A stretch of 9,526 nt of DNA from JAGHKQ01 sp041920565 (GCA_041920565.1 JBHGXS010000094.1:1-9526); one strand, 5' to 3'; counted from the stretch's first letter, positions 1 through 6,025 are shown. Made by a program: numbers and translations. Notes: generated by a model not told the origin, from the sequence alone.

Positions 1-1
1 C

Positions 2-1243
2 TTCTTAGACCGTGTGACCAATCGCATATTAGAGATTGATAATGGAAAATTGTATAGCTACGAAGGCAATTACGCCGCGTTTTTGGAAGCGAAGGCCATT
101 CGGGAGGAGCAGGAGTTGGCGACAGAAGCCAAACGACAAAATTTATTCCGCAGAGAGCTAGCTTGGATCCGACGCGGTGCAAAAGCACGCACGACAAAGC
201 AAAAAGCCCGTATTCAGCGATTTGAAGAATTGACAAATCAAGAAGGACCGGCAGTGAAACAAAATGTAGACATTTCTATCGGCGGAAGCCGTCTTGGCAA
301 AAAGGTGCTGGAACTGAAAGAAGTAACGAAGCGCTTTGAAGATAAAACCGTGCTGGATCGCTTCAGCTATATCGTCAAGCCGGGCGATCGTATCGGAATT
401 ATCGGACCAAACGGAAGCGGAAAATCTTCTTTATTAAATATGCTGACAGGCAAATTGACTCCGGACAGCGGGGAGATTGAAGTTGGTCAAACGGTAAAAA
501 TTGCGTATTATACGCAGGAAAATGAAGACATGAACCTCAATCAGCGCATGATTGAATATATAAAGGAAGCAGCAGAAGTCATTCATACAACGGATGGCAA
601 GCTCATCTCCGCTTCGCAGATGCTGGAGCGCTTTTTATTCCCGCCGCAAACGCATGGTACGCCTCTTGGAAAGTTATCTGGAGGAGAAAGACGTCGTCTG
701 TATTTGCTTCGCATTTTAATGGGCGAGCCGAACGTTTTATTGCTGGATGAGCCGACGAACGATTTGGATACACAGACATTGACGGTGCTGGAAGATTACT
801 TAGAAGATTTTCCAGGTGTCGTCATTACCGTGTCCCATGACCGCTATTTCTTAGATAAAGTAACAGAAGAACTGTTCGTGTTTGAAGGCAACGGAAAGGT
901 AAGAGTCTTTTTTGGCAGTTACAGCGACTATTTAGATGAGAAAAGGCAAAAAGCGGCTATCTTGAAAGCTGAAGTGCTGAAAGTGCAAAAAGCAGAAGAG
1001 CCGGTGAAGCCGAAAAAACGGAAGCTTACGTATCAAGAACAGCGGGAATGGGAAACAATTGAAGATGAGATTGCGGAACTGGAAGCTAAGCTGGAAGAGC
1101 TGACAGAAGAGCTGAACAACGTCGGCTCAGATTTTACCCGAGCTCAGCAAATCATGCAGGAGCAGCAGCAAACAGAAGAAGCGCTCGAACAAAAAATGGA
1201 GCGCTGGAGCGAATTGTCCGAGATTGTAGAAGGCATGAAATAA
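2..1243 (+). CDS. yfmR: ABC-F ATPase (YfmR/Uup-like), 5'-truncated by the window edge
   Basis: The reading frame is open from the first bases of the window, so the N-terminus and first ATPase domain lie upstream. The visible 413 residues begin at FLDRVTN, the end of the first domain's H-loop. Next come a basic, helical inter-domain linker (about residues 20-90) typical of ABC-F proteins and a complete second nucleotide-binding domain. That domain has Walker A GPNGSGKS (nt 404-427), signature LSGGE, Walker B VLLLDEPTND with the catalytic Glu, and H-loop SHDR. The last 70 residues are a charged coiled coil, the C-terminal extension seen in YfmR and Uup. There are no membrane segments, as expected of a cytosolic ribosome-acting ABC-F factor. 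In B. subtilis, YfmR is known to relieve ribosome stalling at proline-rich stretches alongside EF-P. The family is about 630 residues, so roughly one third is missing. ABC-F membership is secure; the YfmR assignment rather than another paralogue rests on the LSGGERRRLYLLRILM stretch and the coiled-coil tail. Confidence 0.87.
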   Translation, partial: FLDRVTNRILEIDNGKLYSYEGNYAAFLEAKAIREEQELATEAKRQNLFRRELAWIRRGAKARTTKQKARIQRFEELTNQEGPAVKQNVDISIGGSRLGKKVLELKEVTKRFEDKTVLDRFSYIVKPGDRIGIIGPNGSGKSSLLNMLTGKLTPDSGEIEVGQTVKIAYYTQENEDMNLNQRMIEYIKEAAEVIHTTDGKLISASQMLERFLFPPQTHGTPLGKLSGGERRRLYLLRILMGEPNVLLLDEPTNDLDTQTLTVLEDYLEDFPGVVITVSHDRYFLDKVTEELFVFEGNGKVRVFFGSYSDYLDEKRQKAAILKAEVLKVQKAEEPVKPKKRKLTYQEQREWETIEDEIAELEAKLEELTEELNNVGSDFTRAQQIMQEQQQTEEALEQKMERWSELSEIVEGMK

Positions 1244-1245
1244 TC

Positions 1246-1276
1246 TTGACAACCTTTCGCATATATTGGATATAGA
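1246..1276 (+). promoter_or_regulatory. Candidate sigma-A promoter for the Bax-inhibitor-like gene
   Basis: A perfect TTGACA (1246-1251) begins three bases after the yfmR stop. The -10 is imperfect: GATATA at 1269-1274 gives a 17-base spacer, and TATAGA at 1271-1276 gives 19. No terminator hairpin lies between the two genes, so read-through from yfmR is also possible. The -35 match and its position 46 bases before the ribosome binding site region support the call; the weak -10 limits it. Confidence 0.45.
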
Positions 1277-1321
1277 AGAAAAATTTTTTACACTAGAAAG
1301 AAAATAATGGAGGTGTTATTT

Positions 1322-2053
1322 GTGAGAACGTCAAATCCTATTTTAAAGGATGATGCTTTCCGTAAAACAGGTTCATACGGTTCGGCAATGACAATTGGGG
1401 GAACGGTCGGCAAAACATTTATCATGCTGATGTTATTGCTTGGCACAGCAGTTTTCTCCTATGTGCAAGTGCTGACAAACAAGATGAACCTAACAGTAGC
1501 GATTGGAGCTATGATCGTCGCTTTTATCATAGCAATGATGACAAGTTTTGTACCTCGTTTCTCCCCGTTTACCGCTCCGATTTACGCGGCGGTGGAAGGT
1601 GTCGTACTTGGAACAATTTCTGCACTATACGCAACCCGGTTTGGCGATAATATCGTGCTTCAAGCTGTGCTTCTTACAGTTTCCATCTTGTTTGGATTGT
1701 TGATTGTGTATGCTCTCCGCATTATTAAAGTAACAAACAACTTCCGTATGGGAGTAATGGCAGCGACGTTAGGCGTGTTTATTATGTATCTCGTTGTCTT
1801 CTTGCTGCAGCTGTTCGGGGTTTCGGTTCCGTTTCTTCATCAAGGAGGGACAATCGGCATTATTGTAAGTGCGGCTATTATTGTCATTGCTTCGTTAAAC
1901 CTTGTGTTGGACTTTGATTTTATCGAAAACGGAGCTCGATACGGCTCTCCGAAGTATATGGAATGGTACGGAGCATTTGGGTTGATGGTAACATTGATTT
2001 GGCTGTACTTTGAAATCCTTCGCTTGCTTTCGTACTTTGCAAGAAACGATTAG
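1322..2053 (+). CDS. Bax inhibitor-1/YccA-like integral membrane protein
   Basis: A 243-residue polytopic membrane protein. The start is placed at GTG 1322 because GGAGG at 1309-1313 sits 8 bases before it. An in-frame ATG at 1307 overlaps that ribosome binding site and would add five residues before the MRTSNP start characteristic of this subfamily. About seven hydrophobic segments are visible, near residues 29-50, 57-75, 85-104, 112-133, 143-165, 176-196 and 214-237. The signature between the last two, LDFDFIENGARYGSPKYMEWYGAFG in abbreviated form (LDFDFIEN ... YMEWYGAF), carries the acidic residues typical of the Bax-inhibitor-1-like family (PF12811 type). The better-studied relative BsYetJ is a pH-sensitive calcium leak channel with conserved Asp residues; whether this subfamily transports calcium is inference. 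It is probably transcribed alone, as it has its own upstream TTGACA and is followed at once by a strong terminator. Confidence 0.85.
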   Translation: MRTSNPILKDDAFRKTGSYGSAMTIGGTVGKTFIMLMLLLGTAVFSYVQVLTNKMNLTVAIGAMIVAFIIAMMTSFVPRFSPFTAPIYAAVEGVVLGTISALYATRFGDNIVLQAVLLTVSILFGLLIVYALRIIKVTNNFRMGVMAATLGVFIMYLVVFLLQLFGVSVPFLHQGGTIGIIVSAAIIVIASLNLVLDFDFIENGARYGSPKYMEWYGAFGLMVTLIWLYFEILRLLSYFARND

Positions 2054-2056
2054 CAT

Positions 2057-2089
2057 AAAAACCGGCAAGGGGTGACCTTGCCGGTTTTT
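2057..2089 (+). terminator. Intrinsic terminator of the Bax-inhibitor-like gene
   Basis: An exact 14-bp inverted repeat, AAAAACCGGCAAGG (2057-2070) and CCTTGCCGGTTTTT (2076-2089), encloses a GGTGA loop. Its GC-rich core is followed by five T residues. It starts three bases after the stop codon. The A-run and T-run symmetry would also allow it to work on the opposite strand. Confidence 0.95.
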
Positions 2090-2189
2090 AAGTGCTGAAT
2101 GTATTTTTGTTGAGGATATCTACCGGTTGTTGACTTATCTTATAAAATAGTAGGCATCAGTAAACACAATGACGGAATGGAACAAAAGC

Positions 2190-2215
2190 AAAGGCACCGG
2201 GGACCGATGCTTTTT
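2190..2215. terminator. Probable bidirectional terminator between convergent genes
   Basis: AAAGGCACCGG (2190-2200), loop GGA, then CCGATGCTTTT (2204-2214) pair with one C-A mismatch and one G-T wobble. A T-run (2211-2215) follows on the plus strand, and TTTGCTTTTG follows on the minus strand. It lies 55 bases beyond the stop of the minus-strand nitroreductase and is the only hairpin there that could end that transcript. It is weaker than the terminator at 2057-2089. Confidence 0.55.
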
Positions 2216-2269
2216 AGTGTTATAATTATCGCTCACCCATTGTTGCTATAATATGTCATGCCTCTGTTA

Positions 2270-2923
2270 TTAGTTAAAAAATTTAACGCGTTCTTCTAAT
2301 GGCTTAAATTCCTTATCTCCCGGAGGAGCAGTCGGTTTTCCGAATGGCATTTGAGCAATTAATTTCCAGTTATCAGGAATATTCCATTCTTTTTTTACTT
2401 CATCGTCAATAAGCGGATTGTAGTGTTGCAAGGATGCGCCAAAGCCTTCTAATTCTAATGCTGTCCATATAACATATTGATGCATGCCGCTTGTATGATG
2501 AGACCAAATAGGGAAATTATCTGCATATGCAGCAAACTGTTTTTGAAGCGACTCGATTACAGCCATGTCCTCAAAGAATAAAATGGTACCATAGCCATTA
2601 CTGAATGCCTTCATTTTTTCTTCGGTAGGTCCAAATTGATCAGCAGGAACAATCTTTCTTAATGTTTCTGTAGTGATGTTCCATAATTTTGTATGACTTT
2701 CCCCTAGTAAAACAACCACTCTTGTACTTTGTGAATTAAATGCAGAAGGAGTATGCTTAACAGCATGATGCACCACTTCTTTAATGCGCTCATCGGAAAC
2801 TGGAGATTCTTTACTGATGCCATAAATAGAACGTCTTTCTTTTACCGCTGTATAAAAGTCCTTTACTGAATCATTTCCCTCTTTTTTAGATGAATCACGA
2901 AATAGAGTATCTAAAAATCCCAT
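2270..2923 (-). CDS. Nitroreductase family protein, Frm2/CinD-like
   Basis: A 217-residue flavoprotein of the FMN-dependent nitroreductase fold, cytosolic with no signal peptide. The start is the ATG complementary to 2921-2923. It is preceded on the minus strand by AGGCGGTG (2938-2931), one mismatch from the ideal ribosome binding site, with 7 bases between. A longer reading frame from 3010 exists, but its extra 29 residues look non-coding and lack a binding site. Motifs are ERRS (29-32, FMN phosphate binding), HTPSAFNSQS (57-66), GASLQHYNP (162-170) and QMPFGKPT (191-198). The PSAFNSQS and SLQHYNP blocks are characteristic of the Frm2-like subgroup, which includes yeast Frm2/Hbn1 and the copper-induced nitroreductase CinD of Lactococcus. 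These enzymes reduce nitroaromatics or quinones with NAD(P)H and respond to oxidative or metal stress. The physiological substrate cannot be read from the sequence. The gene is monocistronic and convergent with its left neighbour. Confidence 0.85.
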   Translation of the reverse strand: MGFLDTLFRDSSKKEGNDSVKDFYTAVKERRSIYGISKESPVSDERIKEVVHHAVKHTPSAFNSQSTRVVVLLGESHTKLWNITTETLRKIVPADQFGPTEEKMKAFSNGYGTILFFEDMAVIESLQKQFAAYADNFPIWSHHTSGMHQYVIWTALELEGFGASLQHYNPLIDDEVKKEWNIPDNWKLIAQMPFGKPTAPPGDKEFKPLEERVKFFN

Positions 2924-2944
2924 TTGATAACACCGCCTATTTTT

Positions 2945-2970
2945 AGTATGTTGAGCAATTTTCAGTATGT
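2945..2970. repeat. Pair of AGTATGT direct repeats just upstream of the nitroreductase
   Basis: AGTATGT occurs at 2945-2951 and 2964-2970, each preceded by a T-rich run, so on the minus strand ACATACT(G)AAAA is repeated with a 19-base period. The nearer copy is 7 bases before the ribosome binding site. The spacing, about two helical turns, and the position suggest a possible regulator site or leader element. They could be coincidental in AT-rich DNA. Confidence 0.3.
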
Positions 2971-3326
2971 ATGCCTTGTGAGCTTGTTTTTGCAGTATAG
3001 CCTTAAACAAAAACGATTCTTTAGTTAAACCGTTTTTTCCATAAAAATATCAGCCTTTACATAAATAGCTTGAGCTTTTTTTAGCTTTTTATGCAAGAGA
3101 AGGGTTATTGCAATGTAATGATCAGAACAGCGATTGTTTCCCTATTTCCTTTTTTATATCAATAATACCTTGCTAAAGGATTAAGAATGCGAGTTGCGAG
3201 AACAACTAGAGAAAGAGACTCATGAAGATGGAGTAGAATCAATAAAATTTTGATTGATAACATTATATGTACCAAACATTACCGCAATAAATGGTATTTT
3301 AGCATAGCCTTGATCAACAATGGATT

Positions 3327-3353
3327 ACTCTCCTGTGTTGCCGGCATATAATC
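3327..3353 (+). promoter_or_regulatory. Possible promoter of the I9-like lipoprotein gene
   Basis: CATATAAT at 3345-3352 contains a perfect TATAAT (3347-3352), but no acceptable sigma-A -35 lies 16-18 bases upstream. The same bases partly fit the sporulation sigma-K pattern: AC at 3327-3328, 16 bases, then CATA at 3345-3348. The -10 is flanked by CCGG on each side (3341-3344 and 3353-3356), a short dyad. The sigma factor cannot be decided from the sequence. Confidence 0.3.
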
Positions 3354-3372
3354 CGGTAAGGAGGAGATAAAC

Positions 3373-3705
3373 ATGAAGCGTATACTTATATTTTGTATCT
3401 TGTTAATGGCAGGATGCCAAACGGAATATCATTCAGAAAGTGGAAAAAAACAAGCTCACTGCATACAAGCGCCGTGTGAACCGAAAATGAAACAAACCGC
3501 CTCGGTGAAAAAGTATTTTGTACGGATCACACCGGCTGCGGATTACACTGCGTTGAAAATAAGAATGGAGAAAACAGACGCTGAGGTCAATCCATCAGGT
3601 CCGTGGTTCTGGTACGTTATGGCAACACCATCAACAGCTGAAGAAATTTCGAAAATGCCAGGGGTGCAATATATTGAAGAACACCCATTGGTTCAGACGC
3701 GATAA
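3373..3705 (+). CDS. Small lipoprotein with an I9 propeptide/inhibitor-like domain
   Basis: A 110-residue protein starting at ATG 3373, 8 bases after GGAGG (3360-3364). Residues 1-15 form a short lipoprotein signal: Lys-Arg, a hydrophobic stretch, then LMAGC with Cys15 as the likely lipidated residue. A polar linker of about 30 residues with two more Cys follows. The rest (about 45-110) reads like the propeptide of subtilisin-type proteases: it opens KKYFVRITP (compare KKYIVGFK in subtilisin) and closes AEEISKMPGVQYIEEHPLV (compare VKELKKDPSVAYVEEDHIA). Such propeptides fold as an alpha/beta unit, chaperone the protease and inhibit it; Inhibitor_I9 is the family name. No protease domain follows, because the frame stops 8 residues after YIEEH. 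This recognition is by eye, not by search. A role as a membrane-anchored protease inhibitor outside the cell is inference. No clear terminator follows. Confidence 0.65.
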   Translation: MKRILIFCILLMAGCQTEYHSESGKKQAHCIQAPCEPKMKQTASVKKYFVRITPAADYTALKIRMEKTDAEVNPSGPWFWYVMATPSTAEEISKMPGVQYIEEHPLVQTR

Positions 3706-3932
3706 AAAAGCAAGTAAACTATTTTTGTTGTAATTGGTATATTCATGCAAGAAAAGACAGATTCATTGTTGGTAAATATGGTCTATCTGTGAAAATAACT
3801 GTAACCCGCTTTGAAAACGAAAAAATTAATATAAAAAAGTACGGTCTTATATAAAGAATCATGTCATTATCCTGATTTTACCCATTGAATCATTCTTCTT
3901 ACAATGAAGAAAAAACAAGAGGTGATTCAAGG

Positions 3933-4265
3933 GTGATGAATAAAGTAGTGTTAATCGGCAGGCTGACAAAGGACCCGGAGTTGTATTACACAAAGCAAGG
4001 CATTGCATATGTAAAGTTCCGTTTGGCGGTGTCCCGTTCGTTTAAAAACAGTTTGGGGCAGCAAGAAGCAGACTTTATTGATTGCACTGTATGGAGAAAA
4101 CCGGCAGAAAACATCGCAATCTATTGTAAAAAGGGCTCCCTTGTTGGAGTGACCGGAAGAATCCACAATAATAACTTTGAAAATCAAGAGGGGAAGAAAG
4201 TATATCGCACAGAAGTAACGGCAGATTCTGTTGCTTTTTTGGAGCGAAAGAAAGTAGAAGCGTAA
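3933..4265 (+). CDS. ssbB: Single-stranded DNA-binding protein, SsbB type
   Basis: A 110-residue OB-fold protein that binds single-stranded DNA in the cytosol. The start is taken as GTG 3933, giving MMNKVVLIGRLTKDPEL. GAGGTGAT at 3919-3926 places GAGG 10 bases before GTG, against 13 before the adjacent ATG 3936. The frame runs back to a TTG at 3885, but those residues lack a binding site. SSB landmarks are VVLIGRLTKDPEL (5-17), FRLAVSRSFKN (29-39), DFIDCTVWRKPAEN (47-60), KKGSLVGVTGRI (66-77) and the closing VYRTEVTADSVAFLE (90-104). It ends just after the OB fold, with no Gly/Gln-rich linker and no acidic DDDLPF-like tip, unlike replicative SsbA. That matches the short competence-associated SsbB (YwpH) of B. 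subtilis in length and sequence. No ComK-box pair was found upstream, so competence control is not shown. Confidence 0.88.
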   Translation: MMNKVVLIGRLTKDPELYYTKQGIAYVKFRLAVSRSFKNSLGQQEADFIDCTVWRKPAENIAIYCKKGSLVGVTGRIHNNNFENQEGKKVYRTEVTADSVAFLERKKVEA

Positions 4266-4287
4266 GAGTGGTATTGAAATTTTGTAA

Positions 4288-4336
4288 CATGCTACAATAA
4301 CGGAAGAGAGTTTACACAAGGGGGCGTTGTAGCATG
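4288..4336 (+). repeat. 10-bp inverted repeat enclosing the cvfC ribosome binding site
   Basis: CATGCTACAA (4288-4297) is the exact reverse complement of TTGTAGCATG (4327-4336). The 29-base interval contains the ribosome binding site AAGGGGGCG (4318-4326), and the right arm ends with the ATG start codon. In a transcript from further upstream (ssbB read-through) this would fold the start codon into a stem. In a transcript started from the extended -10 at 4290-4298 the left arm would be missing. As DNA it could instead be a two-site operator. Confidence 0.6.
4290..4298 (+). promoter_or_regulatory. Extended -10 promoter candidate for cvfC
   Basis: TGCTACAAT (TG at 4290-4291, TACAAT at 4293-4298) is a good extended -10 motif, 36 bases before the cvfC start. 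The hexamer 17 bases upstream (GGTATT, 4270-4275) is a poor -35, and TTGAAA at 4274-4279 is too close. The motif overlaps the left arm of the inverted repeat 4288-4336. Confidence 0.45.
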
Positions 4337-5467
4337 AAAATAAAAGCAATTGAACCGACACCGAGTCCGAATACGATGAAAGTGATTTTAAATAAAGAGC
4401 TTCCGGCCGGACAACGGAATAACTATACATTGATGAACCAAGACCAAGCGCCGGAAACCATCCAGCACATTTTGGCTATCGAAGGGGTAAAAGGCGTATA
4501 CCATGTTGCTGACTTTTTGGCAGTGGAACGAAACGCGAAATATGAGTGGAAGCCGATTTTGCAAAAAGTGCGCGCTGTATTTGGAGAAGATGTAGATGCA
4601 ATCGAACAAGCAGCACAATCGCAAACTCCATTTGGGGAAGTAAAAGTATTCGTTCAAATGTTCTATGATATTCCAATGCAGGTCAAATTGTCAGATGGCA
4701 CAACCGAAGCGCGATTTGGATTGCCGGAGCGCTTTAAAGAGGCTGTTTTAAAACTGCAAATGCAATCAGTCAATGTGGTGGCAGAACGAAAATGGGTGGA
4801 GCAAGGAACTCGTTACGGTGAACTGAGCGAAATCGGGAGTGAGGTAGTAGACGAAATTTCTGCGGCTTATCCGGAAACGAGATTGCATGCGCTGGTTGAG
4901 AATTTAGTGAAGCAACGAGACGGAAAAGAGATTACTGTGCAAAAACGAGTTCCATATAAAGTGACACTGGAGATGCTGGATAATCCGGACTGGACGAAAC
5001 GTTACGCTGCGCTGGAACAAATGGAGCCGACAGAAGAAGACATTCCTGTGTTGGCAAAAGCGTTAGATGATGAAAAAGCCAATATTCGCCGTCTGGCTAC
5101 CGCATATCTAGGAATGATCAAGGGAGAATACGTTCTTCCTTTATTGTACAAAGCGTTAAAGGATAAATCTGTCAGTGTGCGCCGTACGGCTGGTGACTGC
5201 CTATCTGATATCGGTGACGAACGAGCGATCCCGGTTATGATTGAAGCATTAAAAGATCCAAGCAAGCTTGTTCGCTGGAGGGCTGCTATGTTTTTATTTG
5301 AAGTAGGGGACGAAAGCGCGCTGCCAGCATTAAAGCAAGCGCAGCATGACCCTGAATTTGAAGTGGCGATGCAAGCAAGTCTGGCAATTGAGCGCATTGA
5401 AGGCGGAGAAGAAGCGAAGGGCTCCGTTTGGAAGCAAATGACGGAATATCGCAATACCATGGAATAA
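4334..5467 (+). CDS. cvfC: Nfu_N plus HEAT-repeat protein, CvfC/YpgR family
   Basis: A 377-residue soluble protein starting at ATG 4334, 7 bases after AAGGGGGCG. Residues 1-85 match the Nfu/NifU N-terminal scaffold domain, with the telltale EPTPSPNTMKVILN (7-20) and VKGVYHVADFLAVERN (52-67). A middle region (about 100-205) has no motif recognised here. From about 215 to 356 there are four or five HEAT-like helical repeats, seen as spaced blocks such as DDEKANIRRLATAYLG, KDKSVSVRRTAGDCLSDIG and KDPSKLVRWRAAMFLFEVG. There is no CxxC Nfu cluster motif; the only cysteine I see is in the repeat region, so it is unlikely to hold an Fe-S cluster by itself. In Staphylococcus aureus the homologue is conserved virulence factor C; the B. 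subtilis homologue is YpgR. The biochemical role is not established. HEAT repeats suggest a protein-binding scaffold, and the Nfu_N domain hints at Fe-S or metal handling (inference). It lies directly upstream of brxA with no terminator between. Confidence 0.85.
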   Translation: MKIKAIEPTPSPNTMKVILNKELPAGQRNNYTLMNQDQAPETIQHILAIEGVKGVYHVADFLAVERNAKYEWKPILQKVRAVFGEDVDAIEQAAQSQTPFGEVKVFVQMFYDIPMQVKLSDGTTEARFGLPERFKEAVLKLQMQSVNVVAERKWVEQGTRYGELSEIGSEVVDEISAAYPETRLHALVENLVKQRDGKEITVQKRVPYKVTLEMLDNPDWTKRYAALEQMEPTEEDIPVLAKALDDEKANIRRLATAYLGMIKGEYVLPLLYKALKDKSVSVRRTAGDCLSDIGDERAIPVMIEALKDPSKLVRWRAAMFLFEVGDESALPALKQAQHDPEFEVAMQASLAIERIEGGEEAKGSVWKQMTEYRNTME

Positions 5468-5473
5468 CAACAT

Positions 5474-5504
5474 TTTACTTCTGTTCGCTCATCATGATAT
5501 GATG
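5474..5504 (+). promoter_or_regulatory. Sigma-A promoter candidate for brxA with a palindrome over the -10
   Basis: TTTACT (5474-5479), an 18-base spacer, and an extended -10 TGATATGAT (TG 5495-5496, TATGAT 5498-5503) lie 37 bases before the brxA start. CATCAT (5490-5495) and ATGATG (5499-5504) form a 6-bp dyad spaced by GAT exactly over the -10, a position suited to a repressor. Confidence 0.5.
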
Positions 5505-5540
5505 AAGCAGGAATGATTTACGAGTAAGGAGAGAGAAGAA

Positions 5541-5972
5541 ATGAACGCTTACGAAGAATATATGAGACAAATGGTAATCCCGATGCGCCAAGAGTTAGTG
5601 CAAGCAGGATTCAAGGAATTAACAACAGCTGAAGATGTAGAACAGTACATGGAGAACGCGACGGGTACAACATTGGTTGTGATTAACTCCGTATGCGGAT
5701 GCGCGGCTGGCTTGGCTCGTCCAGCGGCAACGCAAGCTGTCATGCGCGCAGAAAAGAAGCCGGATCATCTTGTGACTGTGTTTGCCGGACAAGATAAGGA
5801 AGCTACGGCAATGATGAGATCTTACTTTGAAGAAATTCCGCCTTCTTCTCCGTCAATGGCATTGCTGAAAGGAAAAGAAGTTGTCCATTTCATTCATCGC
5901 CACGACATTGAAGACAACTCTTTAGAAGGCATCATGAACAACTTATTGCAAGCATTTGAACAACATTGCTAA
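5541..5972 (+). CDS. brxA: Bacilliredoxin BrxA (YphP/YqiW family)
   Basis: A 143-residue thioredoxin-fold protein of the cytosol starting at ATG 5541, 9 bases after AGGAG (5527-5531). The signature is VVINSVCGCAAGLARPA (46-62), containing the CGC redox motif at Cys52-Gly-Cys54. The downstream blocks FAGQDKEATA (81-90) and PSSPSMALLKGKEVVHFIHRH (101-121) and the C-terminal ending in Cys143 all match B. subtilis YphP closely, including the final His-Cys. BrxA and BrxB remove bacillithiol from S-bacillithiolated proteins after oxidative stress: the first Cys of the CGC motif takes over the bacillithiol, and bacillithiol with the reductase YpdA restores the protein. YphP was also described as having disulfide isomerase activity. 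The gene implies that the host makes bacillithiol. It is the last gene before a strong terminator and may be co-transcribed with cvfC as well as from its own promoter. BrxA rather than BrxB is chosen from overall similarity to YphP. Confidence 0.93.
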   Translation: MNAYEEYMRQMVIPMRQELVQAGFKELTTAEDVEQYMENATGTTLVVINSVCGCAAGLARPAATQAVMRAEKKPDHLVTVFAGQDKEATAMMRSYFEEIPPSSPSMALLKGKEVVHFIHRHDIEDNSLEGIMNNLLQAFEQHC

Positions 5973-5973
5973 G

Positions 5974-6007
5974 AAAAATGGAGTAAGGGCAGCCTTACTC
6001 CATTTTT
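5974..6007 (+). terminator. Intrinsic terminator after brxA
   Basis: AAAAATGGAGTAAGG (5974-5988) and CCTTACTCCATTTTT (5993-6007) form a perfect 15-bp stem with a GCAG loop and a terminal T-run, beginning two bases after the stop codon. It is the only clear terminator downstream of ssbB, cvfC and brxA. Confidence 0.95.
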
Positions 6008-6025
6008 ACTTCACATAGTCTCCGC

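Larger units (their letters stand above)
2924..3372. other. 449-base spacer with no convincing gene
   Basis: This AT-rich spacer separates the divergent nitroreductase and lipoprotein genes and must hold their promoters. No strong sigma-A promoter for the nitroreductase was found; TATACT on the minus strand near 2996-3001 lacks a good -35. A small AT hairpin (AATCAA 3237-3242 with TTGATT 3250-3255) and a TTGATCAA palindrome (3310-3317) are visible. A short open stretch at 3185-3253 reads ECELREQLEKETHEDG and a few more residues to a stop. It looks protein-like but has no start codon or ribosome binding site, so it may be the tail of a lost gene. Confidence 0.5.

Noticed and set aside
3009..3040. 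AAACG ... CGTTTTTT hairpin as a terminator
   Set aside because: It has a five-bp stem with a 15-base loop and no gene on the plus strand that would need ending there.
3728..3790. 15-codon frame starting ATG CAA GAA and an ACAGAT/ATCTGT hairpin after the lipoprotein gene
   Set aside because: There is no ribosome binding site, the translation is not recognisable, and the hairpin has a 22-base loop without a T-run.
3811..3840. TTGAAA followed by TATAAA as a promoter for ssbB
   Set aside because: The spacing is only 13 bases, and a 10-base alternative is shorter still. No other convincing promoter was found in the 3706-3932 gap.
3813..3852. Possible ComK boxes upstream of ssbB
   Set aside because: Several A-runs are present but none forms AAAA-N5-TTTT, let alone a spaced pair.
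3951..4430. Long minus-strand open frame opposite ssbB and the start of cvfC (159 codons)
   Set aside because: It is antisense to two well-supported genes, has no recognisable domain and is Cys/Ser/Leu-rich as antisense frames often are.
5002..5460. Minus-strand open frame of 152 codons opposite the HEAT repeats of cvfC
   Set aside because: Serine- and alanine-rich translation typical of the antisense of repeat-coding DNA; the plus-strand gene is clear.
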